Assembly: GCF_013340205.1 (NCBI RefSeq)
Contig: NZ_BJTG01000008.1
Coordinates: 124,001-188,000, forward strand
DNA: 64,000 nucleotides
Origin: Anaeromyxobacter diazotrophicus
GTDB taxonomy: Bacteria > Myxococcota > Myxococcia > Myxococcales > Anaeromyxobacteraceae
Direction of reading: 5' to 3'
Each line of letters begins with the position of its first letter. The first letter of the stretch is position 1. The notes under the pieces are model-generated. The model was not told where the DNA came from. It ran no database searches and worked only from the letters and a program-made list of their open reading frames with translations. The translations under genes were made by a program, and so were the position numbers. Positions 44,095 to 53,760 of this stretch are shown here, in pieces.

Positions 44095-45303
44095 ATGGTC
44101 ACCGCGCGCCCCCATCCCCGCTGGCTCCCCCTCGCCGTCGCGGCCTGCTGGCTCGCGCTGGGCTGGGCGTGGCTCGCGCGCGGAGCGGCGCACCCCGGCG
44201 TCGCCTACCGGCCCTGGGCGTTCGACCACCACGCCTACTCCGATCTCCTGGCCATGGGCGGCGACCGCTACTTCGGCGGCGGCCGGCCCACCCCCTACCT
44301 CGGCGATCGCGTCGAGTACCCACCGCTCCTCGCCCTGGCGCTGTGGCTCCCCTCCTTCGCCTCGCACGCGCCGCTCGCCTACTTCACGGTGAGCTACGCG
44401 TTCCTCGCCGCCTGCGGGCTCCTCGCCGTGGCGCTCCTCCTCCGCCTGCGCGGCGCCGACGCCTGGTGGCTCGCCGGCGGGCCCGCGCTCGCCTACTACG
44501 GCGGGCTCAACTGGGATCTCCTCCCCATCGCGCTCCTCGCCGCCGCGGCGCTCGCGCACGAGCGCGGCCGCCTCCGGGGCGCGGGGGCGCTGGCGGCCCT
44601 GGGCGCCTCGGCCAAGCTCTTCCCCCTGGTCCTCGTCCCGCCGCTCCTCGGCGCCGGCTCCCGCCCCGGCCGCGGCCGCGCGCTCCTCGCGGTGGGCGCG
44701 GCCTTCGCGGCCGTCCTCCTGGCGGTGAACCTGCCGCTGGCGCTCGCCGCCCCCGACGGCTGGAGCTGGTTCTGGCGCTTCAACGCCGGGCGCGGCGCCG
44801 AGAACTCGGTCTGGGAGCTCCTGCGGGTCTCGCCGCGGCTCGCCCACCTCGTCTTCGACGCCGGCTTCCTGAACGCCGTCACGGCGCTCCTGGTCGCGCT
44901 GGCGGCCCTCGCCGCCGCGCTCGCCGCCCGCGCCGCGGCCCGCGACCCGGGCCGGGCGGTCCGGCTCGGCGCCGCCTTCGTGCTGGTGGTCTGGATCGGC
45001 ACCAACAAGGTGTGGAGCCCGCAGTACGCGCTGTGGGCCTGCGCCGCCGGAGCGCTGGCGGCCGCCCCGCGCGCGCTGCTCGCCCTGCACGCGGCGGTCG
45101 CGGTGGCCGACTACCACGTGGCGTTCGAGGCCCGCGCCACGCGCGGGCTGGTCCACTACTTCGACGCGCTCTACCTGGGCGAGGAGGTGCTGCGGTTCGG
45201 CGCCTACGCGCTCCTCGCGGCCTGGCTCGGGCGCGAGCTGTGGCGGGTGGCGCGCGCGGCGGGGGACGAGCCCCCGCCCTACGGCCCTGTGGTGTCGCCG
45301 TGA
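44095..45303 (+). CDS. Polytopic membrane protein, GT87/DUF2029-like glycosyltransferase
   Basis: 402 aa, about nine membrane segments. Features shared with lipid-sugar-dependent GT-C transferases: an early acidic loop after the first membrane segment (WAFDHHAYSDLL, about residues 42-53), the VEYPPLLALAL segment near 75, and LGASAKLFPLVLVPPLL near 180 as in DUF2029/GT87 mannosyltransferases. Donor probably a polyprenyl-phosphate sugar; acceptor unknown. GTGA overlap with the following YfhO-like gene, so they work together, perhaps in glycosylating envelope polymers. Confidence 0.6.
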   Translation: MVTARPHPRWLPLAVAACWLALGWAWLARGAAHPGVAYRPWAFDHHAYSDLLAMGGDRYFGGGRPTPYLGDRVEYPPLLALALWLPSFASHAPLAYFTVSYAFLAACGLLAVALLLRLRGADAWWLAGGPALAYYGGLNWDLLPIALLAAAALAHERGRLRGAGALAALGASAKLFPLVLVPPLLGAGSRPGRGRALLAVGAAFAAVLLAVNLPLALAAPDGWSWFWRFNAGRGAENSVWELLRVSPRLAHLVFDAGFLNAVTALLVALAALAAALAARAAARDPGRAVRLGAAFVLVVWIGTNKVWSPQYALWACAAGALAAAPRALLALHAAVAVADYHVAFEARATRGLVHYFDALYLGEEVLRFGAYALLAAWLGRELWRVARAAGDEPPPYGPVVSP

Positions 45304-47606
45304 CCGCGCGGAGCACGCCCGGCGGGGAGCGGGCCGGAGCCGCCGTGGGGGCGCGGAGCGCGTCCGGGTGGTGGGCGGCGGCGCTGGCGGTGCCGGCGCT
45401 GGTGATCGCGTTCCACGCGCGGGCCGCCGCGCCGGGCCAGGCGTTCGTCGGGACCGACCTGCGCAACTTCTTCTTCGCCGTGCGGGAGGCGACCGCCGCC
45501 GCGCTGCGCGCCGGCCAGGTCCCGGGCTGGCAGCGCGGCTTCTTCCTCGGGTACCCGCTCCTCGGCGATCCCCAGGCGGCGGTGCTCGACCCGGCCACCT
45601 GGCTCACCCTGCCCTGGGACGCGCCGCGCGCGCTCACGCTCGGCGTCCTGCTCCACCTCTGCGTCGCCGGCTGGGGCATGCTGGCCTGGCTGCGCCAGCG
45701 CGGGCTCTCGCCGGCGGCGGGGCTGCTCGGCGCCGTCCTGTTCGCGCTGGGCGCGAAGCAGACCGCCCACCTCCAGCACTGGAACTTCGCCGCCTCCTGC
45801 GCCTGGTGGCCGTGGATGCTGTGCGGGCTGGACGGGTTCGCGGCGCGCGGGCAGGGCCGCTTCCTCGCGCTCACCGCCGCCGCGGCCGCCCTCTCCTGGC
45901 TCGGCGGCGCGGCGCAGATGGCCTACTTCGGGACGCTCGTCGCCGGCGTCTACGCGCTGGCGCTGGCCCCCGCCCTCTGGCGGCGCCGGCCCGCCGACGC
46001 CCTGCTGGCCCTCGCCGCCGCGCCGCTCGGGCTCCTCCTCGCAGCGCCGGTGGTGCTGCCGGTGCTCGAGCTGGCGGGGCTCGGCCCGCGCGGCGCCGGG
46101 GTGGGCTACCGGTTCGCGACCAGCTGGAAGTGGCCCGACCGCCACGGCCTCTCGCTCTTCCTCATGCCCCGCGCCTTCGGCGGCCGCTGGTACCTCCCCG
46201 AGATGAACCTGTGGGAGGCGACCGGCTACCTCGGCATCCTCCCGCTCGGCCTCGCCGCCGCCGCGCCGCTGCGGCGGCGGGGGCTGTGGCTGTTCCTCGC
46301 GCTCGGCGTGCTCGGCGTGTGGCTCTGCTTCGGCGAGGACGCCTGGCTCGGGCTGCACCAGGCGCTCTACCGGCTCCTCCCCGGCTACGGCTCGTTCCGC
46401 AACCCGACCCGCTCGCTCATGGTGACCTCCTTCGCGAGCGCGCTCCTCGCCGCGGAGGCGCTCGAGGCGCTCGGCGCGCCGGAGGGGCGGGGCCGGCGGC
46501 TCGCGCGGGCGGCGGCCGCCCTCGCGCTGGCGGCGGCCGTCGCCCCGGCGCTGCCGCACCTCGCCGGCTTCTCGCTCGACCTGGGCCGCGCGCGCGAGGG
46601 CGCCCGCCTCACCGTCGCGCTCGCCGCGGGCGCGCTCGCCTGGCTCGCCGCGGGCTGGTGGCTGGCGGCCTCGCCTCGCTGGCGCCCGGCCTGGGGACTC
46701 GGCGCGGCGGCGCTGTGCGCGATCGACCTCTTCCTCACCTTCGGCGACATGAACCCGACCGCGCCCGCCGCCGGCGAGCGGCCCGCGCTGGCGGACCTCG
46801 CCCCGCAGGTGCCCGCGCCGCCGGCGCCGCGCCGGGTGGCGGTGCTCGCGAACTGGGGGCGCACCGCCAACGCGCCGCTGCGCAACAGCTGGGAGGGGAC
46901 CACCGGCTACGGGCCCAGCGTCATCGACCGCGTGCGCCAGCTCCTCGAGGCCACCCGCCGCGACCGGCTGCCGCCGCTCGGCCCGGTGGTGGCGGACACG
47001 AACTTCCCGCGCCCGCGCCCCTCCTCGGCGCTGTGGCCGCTCCTCGCCACGCCGCTCGTGGTGGCGGACCGCGGGCTGCCGCTCCCGCGGGTGGCGCGGC
47101 TCGCGCCGGAGTACGACCTCCCCACCTTCGCCTACGCCGCCCCGGCGCTGCCGCGGGTGTTCTGGACCGGCGCGTGGACCACCGCCGGCGACGCGGAGCT
47201 GCGCGAGGGGGGCGCGCTCCTCGCGGCGGCGCGAGGCGACCGGGCGGTGCTCGCGCCGGAGACGCCGCTTCCGCGGCTGGCCACCGGCGCGCCCGAGGGA
47301 CCGCTCGCCGCGCGCGCGGTGCGCGCCGACGGCGGCGCGGTGGAGGCGACGGTGACCGCGCCGCGCCCCGGCCTGGCGGTGGTCCTCGACCCCTGGTTCC
47401 CGGGGTGGACCGCCACCGTGGACGGCGCGCCGGCGCCGCTCGCGCGCGCGGACTACGCGTTCATGGCGGTCCCGGTGCCGGCGGGGGAGCACGTGGTCCG
47501 GCTCGCCTACCGGCCGACGCAGCTCGGGCGAGGGGTGGCGGTCGGCGCCCTGACCGCGGCGCTCCTCGCCGCCGCGCTCGCGTGGCGGCGACTTCGGCCC
47601 GCTTGA
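45300..47606 (+). CDS. YfhO-like large membrane protein
   Basis: 768 aa with about 11-12 membrane segments in the first 480 residues and a soluble C-terminal domain. VGTDLRNFFFAVREA and LHLCVAGWGMLAWLR after the first segments, RNPTRSLMVTSFASALLAAEAL in the middle, and near the C-terminus LAVVLDPWFPGWTATVDGAPAPL followed by VPAGEHVVRLAYRP are the YfhO family pattern. YfhO proteins are GT-C-like and are linked to glycosylation of teichoic acids or other surface polymers in Firmicutes; its role here is not known. GTG start in the previous stop. Confidence 0.8.
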   Translation: MTARSTPGGERAGAAVGARSASGWWAAALAVPALVIAFHARAAAPGQAFVGTDLRNFFFAVREATAAALRAGQVPGWQRGFFLGYPLLGDPQAAVLDPATWLTLPWDAPRALTLGVLLHLCVAGWGMLAWLRQRGLSPAAGLLGAVLFALGAKQTAHLQHWNFAASCAWWPWMLCGLDGFAARGQGRFLALTAAAAALSWLGGAAQMAYFGTLVAGVYALALAPALWRRRPADALLALAAAPLGLLLAAPVVLPVLELAGLGPRGAGVGYRFATSWKWPDRHGLSLFLMPRAFGGRWYLPEMNLWEATGYLGILPLGLAAAAPLRRRGLWLFLALGVLGVWLCFGEDAWLGLHQALYRLLPGYGSFRNPTRSLMVTSFASALLAAEALEALGAPEGRGRRLARAAAALALAAAVAPALPHLAGFSLDLGRAREGARLTVALAAGALAWLAAGWWLAASPRWRPAWGLGAAALCAIDLFLTFGDMNPTAPAAGERPALADLAPQVPAPPAPRRVAVLANWGRTANAPLRNSWEGTTGYGPSVIDRVRQLLEATRRDRLPPLGPVVADTNFPRPRPSSALWPLLATPLVVADRGLPLPRVARLAPEYDLPTFAYAAPALPRVFWTGAWTTAGDAELREGGALLAAARGDRAVLAPETPLPRLATGAPEGPLAARAVRADGGAVEATVTAPRPGLAVVLDPWFPGWTATVDGAPAPLARADYAFMAVPVPAGEHVVRLAYRPTQLGRGVAVGALTAALLAAALAWRRLRPA

Positions 47607-47610
47607 ACGG

Positions 47611-47648
47611 CCCCCTCTCCCTGGCCCTCTCCCCGGTGGGGGAGAGGG
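47611..47648. repeat. 38-bp palindromic element, copy 3; likely terminator
   Basis: CCCTCTCCCC (47625-47634) and GGGGAGAGGG (47639-47648) form a 10-bp stem with a GGTG loop. It sits between the convergent YfhO-like gene and ahcY, where it can stop transcription both ways. Confidence 0.75.
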
Positions 47649-47669
47649 AGTGGAAAGGTCGAGCGGGCG

Positions 47670-49145
47670 CTAGTAGCGGTAGTGCTCCGGCTTGAAAGGC
47701 CCGCTCGGCGAGACGCCGATGTAGTCGGCCTGCTTCTTCGAGAGCTTGGTGAGCTTGGCGCCGATCTGGTCGAGGTGCAGCCGGGCCACCTTCTCGTCGA
47801 GGTGCTTCGGGAGGACGTAGACCTTCCGCTCGTACTTCGCGCCGCGGGTGGCGAGCTCGATCTGGGCCAGCGTCTGGTTCGTGAAGCTGTTCGACATGAC
47901 GAAGCTCGGGTGCCCGGTGGCGCAGCCCAGGTTGAGGAGCCGGCCCTCGGCCAGGATGAGCACCCGGTGGCCGTCGGGGAACTTCCAGGCGTCGTACTGC
48001 GGCTTGATGTTGACGCGTTCGATGCCCGGCACCTTCTTCAGGCCGGCCATGTCGATCTCGTTGTCGAAGTGGCCGATGTTCCCGACGATGGCGCAGTCCT
48101 TCATCTTCCGCATGTGCTCGGCGGTGATGATGTCGAGGTTGCCGGTGGCGGTGACGAAGACGTCGGCGGTCTTCACCACGTCCTCCAGCCGCACCACCTG
48201 GTACCCCTCCATCGCCGCCTGCAGCGCGTTGATGGGGTCGATCTCGGTGACCACCACCCTCGCGCCCTGCCCGCGCAGCGACTGGGCGCAGCCCTTGCCC
48301 ACGTCGCCGTAGCCGCACACCACGCACAGCTTGCCGGACAGCATGACGTCGGTGGCGCGCATGAGGCCGTCCACCAGCGAGTGCCGGCAGCCGTACAGGT
48401 TGTCGAACTTGGACTTCGTCACCGAGTCGTTCACGTTGATGGCGGGGAAGAGGAGCGTCCCCGCCTTCTGCATCTCGTAGAGCCGGTGCACGCCGGTGGT
48501 GGTCTCCTCGGTCACGCCGTGGCAGTCCGCCGCCACCTTGGTCCAGCGGCGCGGGTTCTTCTTCAGCTCGCGCGCGAGGACCGTGAGCACCACCGCCAGC
48601 TCCTCCGAGTCGGCGCTCGACGCCGGCGGGACCTTGCCCGCACGCTCGAACTCGACGCCCTTGTGCAGGAGCAGGGTGGCGTCGCCGCCGTCGTCCACGA
48701 TCTGGGTCGGCCCGAGGCCGCCGCCGAAGTCGAGCGCGCGCTCGGTGCAGTCCCAGTACTCCTCGAGCGTCTCGCCCTTCCAGGCGAAGACCGGCACGCC
48801 GCGCGGATCGTCGGGCGTCCCGTCCCGGCCCACCGCCACCGCCGCCGCCGCGTGGTCCTGGGTCGAGAAGATGTTGCAGGAGGCCCAGCGGACGTCGGCG
48901 CCGAGGTCGCGGAGGGTCTCGAGGAGCACCGCGGTCTGGATGGTCATGTGCAGCGAGCCGGTGACGCGCTGGCCGGCGAGGGGGCGCTTCTTCGCATACT
49001 CGCGCCGGACCGCCATGAGGCCGGGCATCTCCTTCTCGGCGAGCTCGATCTCCTTGCGCCCCCACTCGGCCAGGCCGAGGTCCTTCACCTTGAACTCGAG
49101 GCGGGTGGAGCTCTTCTTCGCGGCGCGGGCGGCGCTGGGGGGCAT
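47670..49145 (-). CDS. ahcY: S-adenosylhomocysteine hydrolase
   Basis: 491 aa. Splits SAH to adenosine and homocysteine, removing the product of methyl transfer. [16 protein letters not shown], the [14 protein letters not shown] segment, [21 protein letters not shown], the NAD loop [10 protein letters not shown] and the C-terminal KPEHYRY are all typical; it has the insert of the longer bacterial/plant type. ATG at 49145 has AGGAGG upstream. The short leader shows no SAH-riboswitch core that I can recognise. Confidence 0.97.
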   Translation of the reverse strand: MPPSAARAAKKSSTRLEFKVKDLGLAEWGRKEIELAEKEMPGLMAVRREYAKKRPLAGQRVTGSLHMTIQTAVLLETLRDLGADVRWASCNIFSTQDHAAAAVAVGRDGTPDDPRGVPVFAWKGETLEEYWDCTERALDFGGGLGPTQIVDDGGDATLLLHKGVEFERAGKVPPASSADSEELAVVLTVLARELKKNPRRWTKVAADCHGVTEETTTGVHRLYEMQKAGTLLFPAINVNDSVTKSKFDNLYGCRHSLVDGLMRATDVMLSGKLCVVCGYGDVGKGCAQSLRGQGARVVVTEIDPINALQAAMEGYQVVRLEDVVKTADVFVTATGNLDIITAEHMRKMKDCAIVGNIGHFDNEIDMAGLKKVPGIERVNIKPQYDAWKFPDGHRVLILAEGRLLNLGCATGHPSFVMSNSFTNQTLAQIELATRGAKYERKVYVLPKHLDEKVARLHLDQIGAKLTKLSKKQADYIGVSPSGPFKPEHYRY

Positions 49146-49239
49146 CGTCGGTCCTCCTGCCTCGGTCGATCGAGGGCTCCCGGCGATACACCGGGGGCAC
49201 CGGCGCGTCAACGGGAGGGGCCGGGGACGGGGGCTGCGA

Positions 49240-52200
49240 TCAGTAATCCTTGGACCAGATGAGGCTGCCGCCGCCCGTGCCGGCGTCGCCGTAACGCACG
49301 TCGAAGGTCCAGCGCCGCGAGATCTGGTACTCGGCCCGCACCTCGTTGGTGTTCTCGTTCTCCTCGGTCCTGGCGTTGAAGCGCCGCGTGTAGCCGACGT
49401 AGATCTTGTCGGTCAGGTACTTGCCGGCGCGCAGCTGCGAGCTGTCGAGCGAGACCGTGTCCACCGGAAGCTTGTCGGCGATGAGGTCCTTGAACACCTG
49501 CTGCGACAGGGCGCCGAGCGCCGCGTTGCCCGCCTCCTGCACGGGGTTCTGCACGCCCCCGGCGCCGGCCTTGAACTCGGTGCGGCCGGTGGCGATGAGG
49601 AGCGCGATCTGCCCCTCGTCCATGGGCGGGTCGCTCGTGAGCTTCACCTCCGGCTTCTCGACGGTCCCGGTGATGGTGACGGTGGCGGTGGCGTTGGGGT
49701 TCACGTACACGGCCTGCACGTCGAGCACGCCCGCCTTGTAGTCCTCTCCGGTGAACTGGACCCGGGCCCGCTTGAGGTCGAAGCTCCGCCCGCCGACGGG
49801 CTCCACCTGCCCGCGCAGCGTCTCCACGGTGCCGGTGAGGTAGAGGTCGCCCTCGTCCTCCTCGGCCACCACGTCGGCGCGCAGCTCCACGTCGACGCGC
49901 GGGCTGTCCCCCTTGATCTGGAACCGGTTCGGCACGAGCAGGTGGACCTTGGCGTGGAAGGGCGGGCCGGCCGCAGCGACCACCCCGCCGCGCGGCGCCT
50001 TGGCGTGGAACGGCCCCACGGCGATGTCGGGCCGCTGGTCGAGCGGCTGGATCTTGCGGGTGGGGAGCTTCTCGGGGAGCTTCACCAGCGCGCGCGGGAT
50101 GCGGAGCTCGGCGTCGAGGTCGCCGGCGGCGAGCTTGCCGGTGAGCGTGGCGCTGGCGGTCAGGGTGGCGAAGTCCTGGCCGGCGCGGGAGATGGTGAGC
50201 TCGCTCGCCTCGAGGGAGCCGGTGAGGTCGGCCGGCGCGCCCTTGCGGGCGAGCCCCACCGCCTCGGCCTTGAGCTCGACCCGCCCGTGCCCGCGGTGGG
50301 CGGTGAGGCGGTCGAGCCTGAAGACGTCGTCCGACAGGGAGGCGTCGAGCGCGATGCCGGTCCAGTCGCCGAACTCGACCACCGCCGCGCTCCCGTCCTT
50401 CAGCGAGGCGGTGCCCCGCGGGACCATCCGCGCCAGCGGCCCCTCCGCGGTCACGTCCGCCTCGAGCTTGCCCGCGGCGGCGCGCACGAGCCGCGGGGCG
50501 ACCGCCGGCAGGAAGCCCAGGTCCAGCGCCCGCGCCCGCAGCGTCGCGCGCGCCGGCGCCCGGGCCAGCTCACCGCGGCGCAGCGCCGGCAGGCCCAGGT
50601 CGGCCTGCGCGTCGAGCGCGCCCGTGAGCGTCCCGCCGCTCGCGACGGCGAGCGCGACGCCGGCATGGAGCGCCCCTCCGCCGCCCTGCGCCGTGAGCGC
50701 CACGTCGCCGAGCGGCCGCTCGTCGATCGCGATCCCGTGGCCCTTCACGTCGGCCGCGAGGCGCGGCGCGGCGAGGCTGCCGGCCAGCTCCGCCCAGCCC
50801 TCGAGGTGGCCGGTGAGCGGGACCGGGGCGCCGGCGCGGCGCAGGTCGGACCGGGGCAGGTCGAGCCGCGCCCGGACGGCCGCCGCCTCGCGCGCGGCGG
50901 CGTCGCCCAGCCGCTCGACCGGGAGCGCCAGCGAGGCCGTGAACCGGAGCACCTCCTCGCGCTCCAGCGCCCCGCGCCCCTCGAGCCGGGTCGCGTCCGC
51001 CGCGGCGACCGCGGCGAGGTGCGCCTCGACGTCCGGGTACCCCGCCACCGTGCCGCCGGTGAGATCCACCGTCCCGTCCCCGCGCGGCGCGCGCGCCGTG
51101 CCCTTCACCGTGAGCCGCGCCGCGAGTCGGCCGCGCAGCTCCTTGGGGACGCCCAGCCGGCCGGCGAGGAGCGACAGGTCGTAGCCGGGCACCGCGGCCT
51201 GCGCGGTGAGCGGCGCGGCGGCGAGGCCGCGCGCCACCTCCCCGGGCGCGCGCAGCAGCCGCGCCCAGTCGAGCGGCAAGGACGCCTCCACCTCGGCGGC
51301 CCGCGTGGCCCGCGCGTCCGCGGTCGCGGTGAGGTGCGTCTCGCGCCCGGCGCCGCGGAGGGCCAGCCGCACCGCCACGCCGTCGAGCGCGCCGTAGGAG
51401 GCGCGCTCGAGCGCCGCCGTGGCCTCGGCGGTGGGCGCCCCGGCCGTGCCGCCGAGGCGCGCCTCCAGGCCGAGCGCCCCGGCCACCGGTTCGGGCGGCT
51501 CCACCCGCGCGAGCCGCAGCGCCTCGCCGAGCGGGAAGTCCCGGACGGCGAGGTGCAGGTCGAGCGGCTCGCGGGACCCCGCGCGCGCGAGCGCCACCGG
51601 CAGCTCCCCCCGGACCTCGAGCGCGCCGCCGGCGGCCCGCTGCGCGGCGAGGTCCAGGCGCGCTCGCCGGCGCGCGCCGTCGTAGCCGAGGTCGGCGCGG
51701 GCCGTGAGGCCCTCCATCCCGAGCAGCGCGCCGTCCGCGAGGCGCACCTGCGCCGTCACCGCGGGCTCGGCCGGCGACCCCTTCGCCTCGGCGTCGGCGT
51801 CGAGCCGGCCGGCCAGCGCGAGCCGCGGCGGCAGGAGCGCCCGGGGCAGGTGCGCCAGGTCGAGCGCGGCGAGGTGCAGCCGGGCGTCGAGCGCGCGCCG
51901 GGCGGGAGGGCCCGAGAGGCCGCCCGCCAGCTCGATCCGCTGCGACCCCGCGGCGAGCGCGAGCCGATCGACGGACGGTCCGGCCAGGGTCACGCGGGCG
52001 GGGGCGGCGAGCTCGAAGCGGTCGCCCGGCCAGGCGAGCGAGAGCGCCGACAGGGTCAGCACGCGGCGGTCGGGCGAGAGCGCGCCGGTGGCGCGCAGCG
52101 CGAGCGGGTCCGGGCCGACCAGCGGCACCGAGGCGGTGACCGCGAGCTCCCCCGCCAGGCGCTCCACCTGGCCCCGCACCGCGAGCGCCCGCGCGTCGAG

Positions 52201-53742
52201 GCGGCCCGCGACGAGGCGGTCGGCCCGGCCGTCCAGCTGGACCCGCGGCGAGGAGAGCGCCCCGGAGGTGGAGGCGGTGAGCGCGACCCCGGCGGCCGAG
52301 ACCCCGCCCGCGCCGATGGAGGGGGCGCGGGCGCGGAGCTGCACCGAGGGCGCCGCCTCGGTGCCGGAGAGGTCGGCGTCCACCGCCACCGCGCCGGAGA
52401 GCGGCGGGAGCGGACGGCCGAGCAGGTCCTGGAGGTTGCGGCGCAGCAGGGCCAGGTCGCGGGCGTCGAGCGCGAGGTGGCCCGCCAGCGCGCCCTTCGG
52501 CCGCCACCTCCCGCTGCCGGTGAGCGCCGCGCCGGGCAGGGTCGCGTCGAGGCGGGAGAGGTCGTACGCGCCCCCCGCCGCGGAGGCGCGCAGCTCGACC
52601 GGCCCGAGCCGCCCCGCCCGCACCCGCGACGGCGCGAGCGAGAGCGCGAGCGCCGCCTGGAGCGAGGCGAGGTCGCGGCCGCGCGCCCTCCCCCGCGCCT
52701 GCAGCCTGAGCGAGGTCGCGGGCGCGCCGCGCAGCACCCGCGAGAGGTCCAGGTCGTCGAGGTGCACCTCGGCGCCGCCCGCCAGCGCCGCCGGCGGGAG
52801 CTGCACCGCCGCCGCCGCCCGCGCCGCCCCGCCGCCCCGCGGGCGGAGGTCGAGCGCGGCGGTGGCCTCGCTCCCGTCGGACTCGGCGTAGAGCGTCCCG
52901 GTGAGATCGCCCGCCAGGGGCGCGCGCGGCGCGAGGCGCCGCACCTCGGCGGCGTCCACGGCCAGCGACAGGACCGCGGCGCGGCCCCGCCAGGTGGCCT
53001 GGTCGAGCTGCGCCACCGCCTCGAGCGCCGTGTCGCCCACCGCCAGGCGCAGCTGCCGCAGGCGGACGACCTTGCCGCGCAGGCCCCCGGCCAGCTCGAG
53101 CGCGAGCGGCGCCCGCTCCGGCTCGGTCAGCTCGCCCCGGAGCGACAGCTCCCCGCCGGCCCGGTCCGGCGCGTACAGGGCGCGGGCGTCGGCGTCGAGC
53201 CCGCTCGCCGCGTACCCGGGCCCGCCGTCCCCGGGGACGTAGCGGACGCTGCCGCCGCGCAGGGTGAGCCGCACCAGGCGGAAGGTCCAGGTGGTGGAGG
53301 AGGTCTGGGTCTTCGGGCTCGGGTGCGTCGGCGCGAACGCGCGCGCCAGGGAGAGCCCGCCGTCCTCCTCGCGCTTCAGCACCACCTCGGGTCCGTCGAG
53401 CTCGATCCGGAGCCCGATCACCTTGGACCGGATCCGGCCCAGGTCCGGGTAGACGCGGGCGCGGCGCAGCGCGAGGACGACGTCGCCGTCCGGGTCGATC
53501 ACCTTCGCGCCCAGGAGCTCCAGGCCGCCCTGGCCGAGCAGCCGGAAGCCCTGCAGCTGGATGCTGCCGGCGATGGCGTCGTCCGCGGCCCGGAGCGCGG
53601 GGGGCACGATGAGCCCGCGCCCGAGGTCGGTCGAGATGGCTAGGAAGGCGCAGGAGAGCACCACCCCGGCCGCCGCGAGGAGGCCGAGGACGACGTAACC
53701 GAAGCCGGCGAGCGCTCGCCGCGTGGCCGCTCCCACGCCCAT
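49240..53742 (-). CDS. tamB: TamB/DUF490 family translocation and assembly protein
   Basis: 1500 aa. One N-terminal membrane anchor (about 12-34, [20 protein letters not shown]). The rest is a long repetitive beta region with L-x-L-x-A/G strands, as in the groove-forming proteins TamB/AsmA that move lipids or outer-membrane proteins between membranes. The last 330 residues form the TamB C-terminal domain (for example [48 protein letters not shown] is spread over about 1350-1400), ending SLIWSKDY. It follows the TamA/BamA-like gene by 18 bp and is the obvious partner. Confidence 0.92.
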   Translation of the reverse strand: MGVGAATRRALAGFGYVVLGLLAAAGVVLSCAFLAISTDLGRGLIVPPALRAADDAIAGSIQLQGFRLLGQGGLELLGAKVIDPDGDVVLALRRARVYPDLGRIRSKVIGLRIELDGPEVVLKREEDGGLSLARAFAPTHPSPKTQTSSTTWTFRLVRLTLRGGSVRYVPGDGGPGYAASGLDADARALYAPDRAGGELSLRGELTEPERAPLALELAGGLRGKVVRLRQLRLAVGDTALEAVAQLDQATWRGRAAVLSLAVDAAEVRRLAPRAPLAGDLTGTLYAESDGSEATAALDLRPRGGGAARAAAAVQLPPAALAGGAEVHLDDLDLSRVLRGAPATSLRLQARGRARGRDLASLQAALALSLAPSRVRAGRLGPVELRASAAGGAYDLSRLDATLPGAALTGSGRWRPKGALAGHLALDARDLALLRRNLQDLLGRPLPPLSGAVAVDADLSGTEAAPSVQLRARAPSIGAGGVSAAGVALTASTSGALSSPRVQLDGRADRLVAGRLDARALAVRGQVERLAGELAVTASVPLVGPDPLALRATGALSPDRRVLTLSALSLAWPGDRFELAAPARVTLAGPSVDRLALAAGSQRIELAGGLSGPPARRALDARLHLAALDLAHLPRALLPPRLALAGRLDADAEAKGSPAEPAVTAQVRLADGALLGMEGLTARADLGYDGARRRARLDLAAQRAAGGALEVRGELPVALARAGSREPLDLHLAVRDFPLGEALRLARVEPPEPVAGALGLEARLGGTAGAPTAEATAALERASYGALDGVAVRLALRGAGRETHLTATADARATRAAEVEASLPLDWARLLRAPGEVARGLAAAPLTAQAAVPGYDLSLLAGRLGVPKELRGRLAARLTVKGTARAPRGDGTVDLTGGTVAGYPDVEAHLAAVAAADATRLEGRGALEREEVLRFTASLALPVERLGDAAAREAAAVRARLDLPRSDLRRAGAPVPLTGHLEGWAELAGSLAAPRLAADVKGHGIAIDERPLGDVALTAQGGGGALHAGVALAVASGGTLTGALDAQADLGLPALRRGELARAPARATLRARALDLGFLPAVAPRLVRAAAGKLEADVTAEGPLARMVPRGTASLKDGSAAVVEFGDWTGIALDASLSDDVFRLDRLTAHRGHGRVELKAEAVGLARKGAPADLTGSLEASELTISRAGQDFATLTASATLTGKLAAGDLDAELRIPRALVKLPEKLPTRKIQPLDQRPDIAVGPFHAKAPRGGVVAAAGPPFHAKVHLLVPNRFQIKGDSPRVDVELRADVVAEEDEGDLYLTGTVETLRGQVEPVGGRSFDLKRARVQFTGEDYKAGVLDVQAVYVNPNATATVTITGTVEKPEVKLTSDPPMDEGQIALLIATGRTEFKAGAGGVQNPVQEAGNAALGALSQQVFKDLIADKLPVDTVSLDSSQLRAGKYLTDKIYVGYTRRFNARTEENENTNEVRAEYQISRRWTFDVRYGDAGTGGGSLIWSKDY

Positions 53743-53760
53743 GCCGTAACCCGCGCCTCC

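Noticed and set aside
49146-49239. SAH riboswitch in front of ahcY
   Set aside because: The gap is short and I could not find the conserved core; only ordinary GC-rich sequence and the ribosome site are visible.
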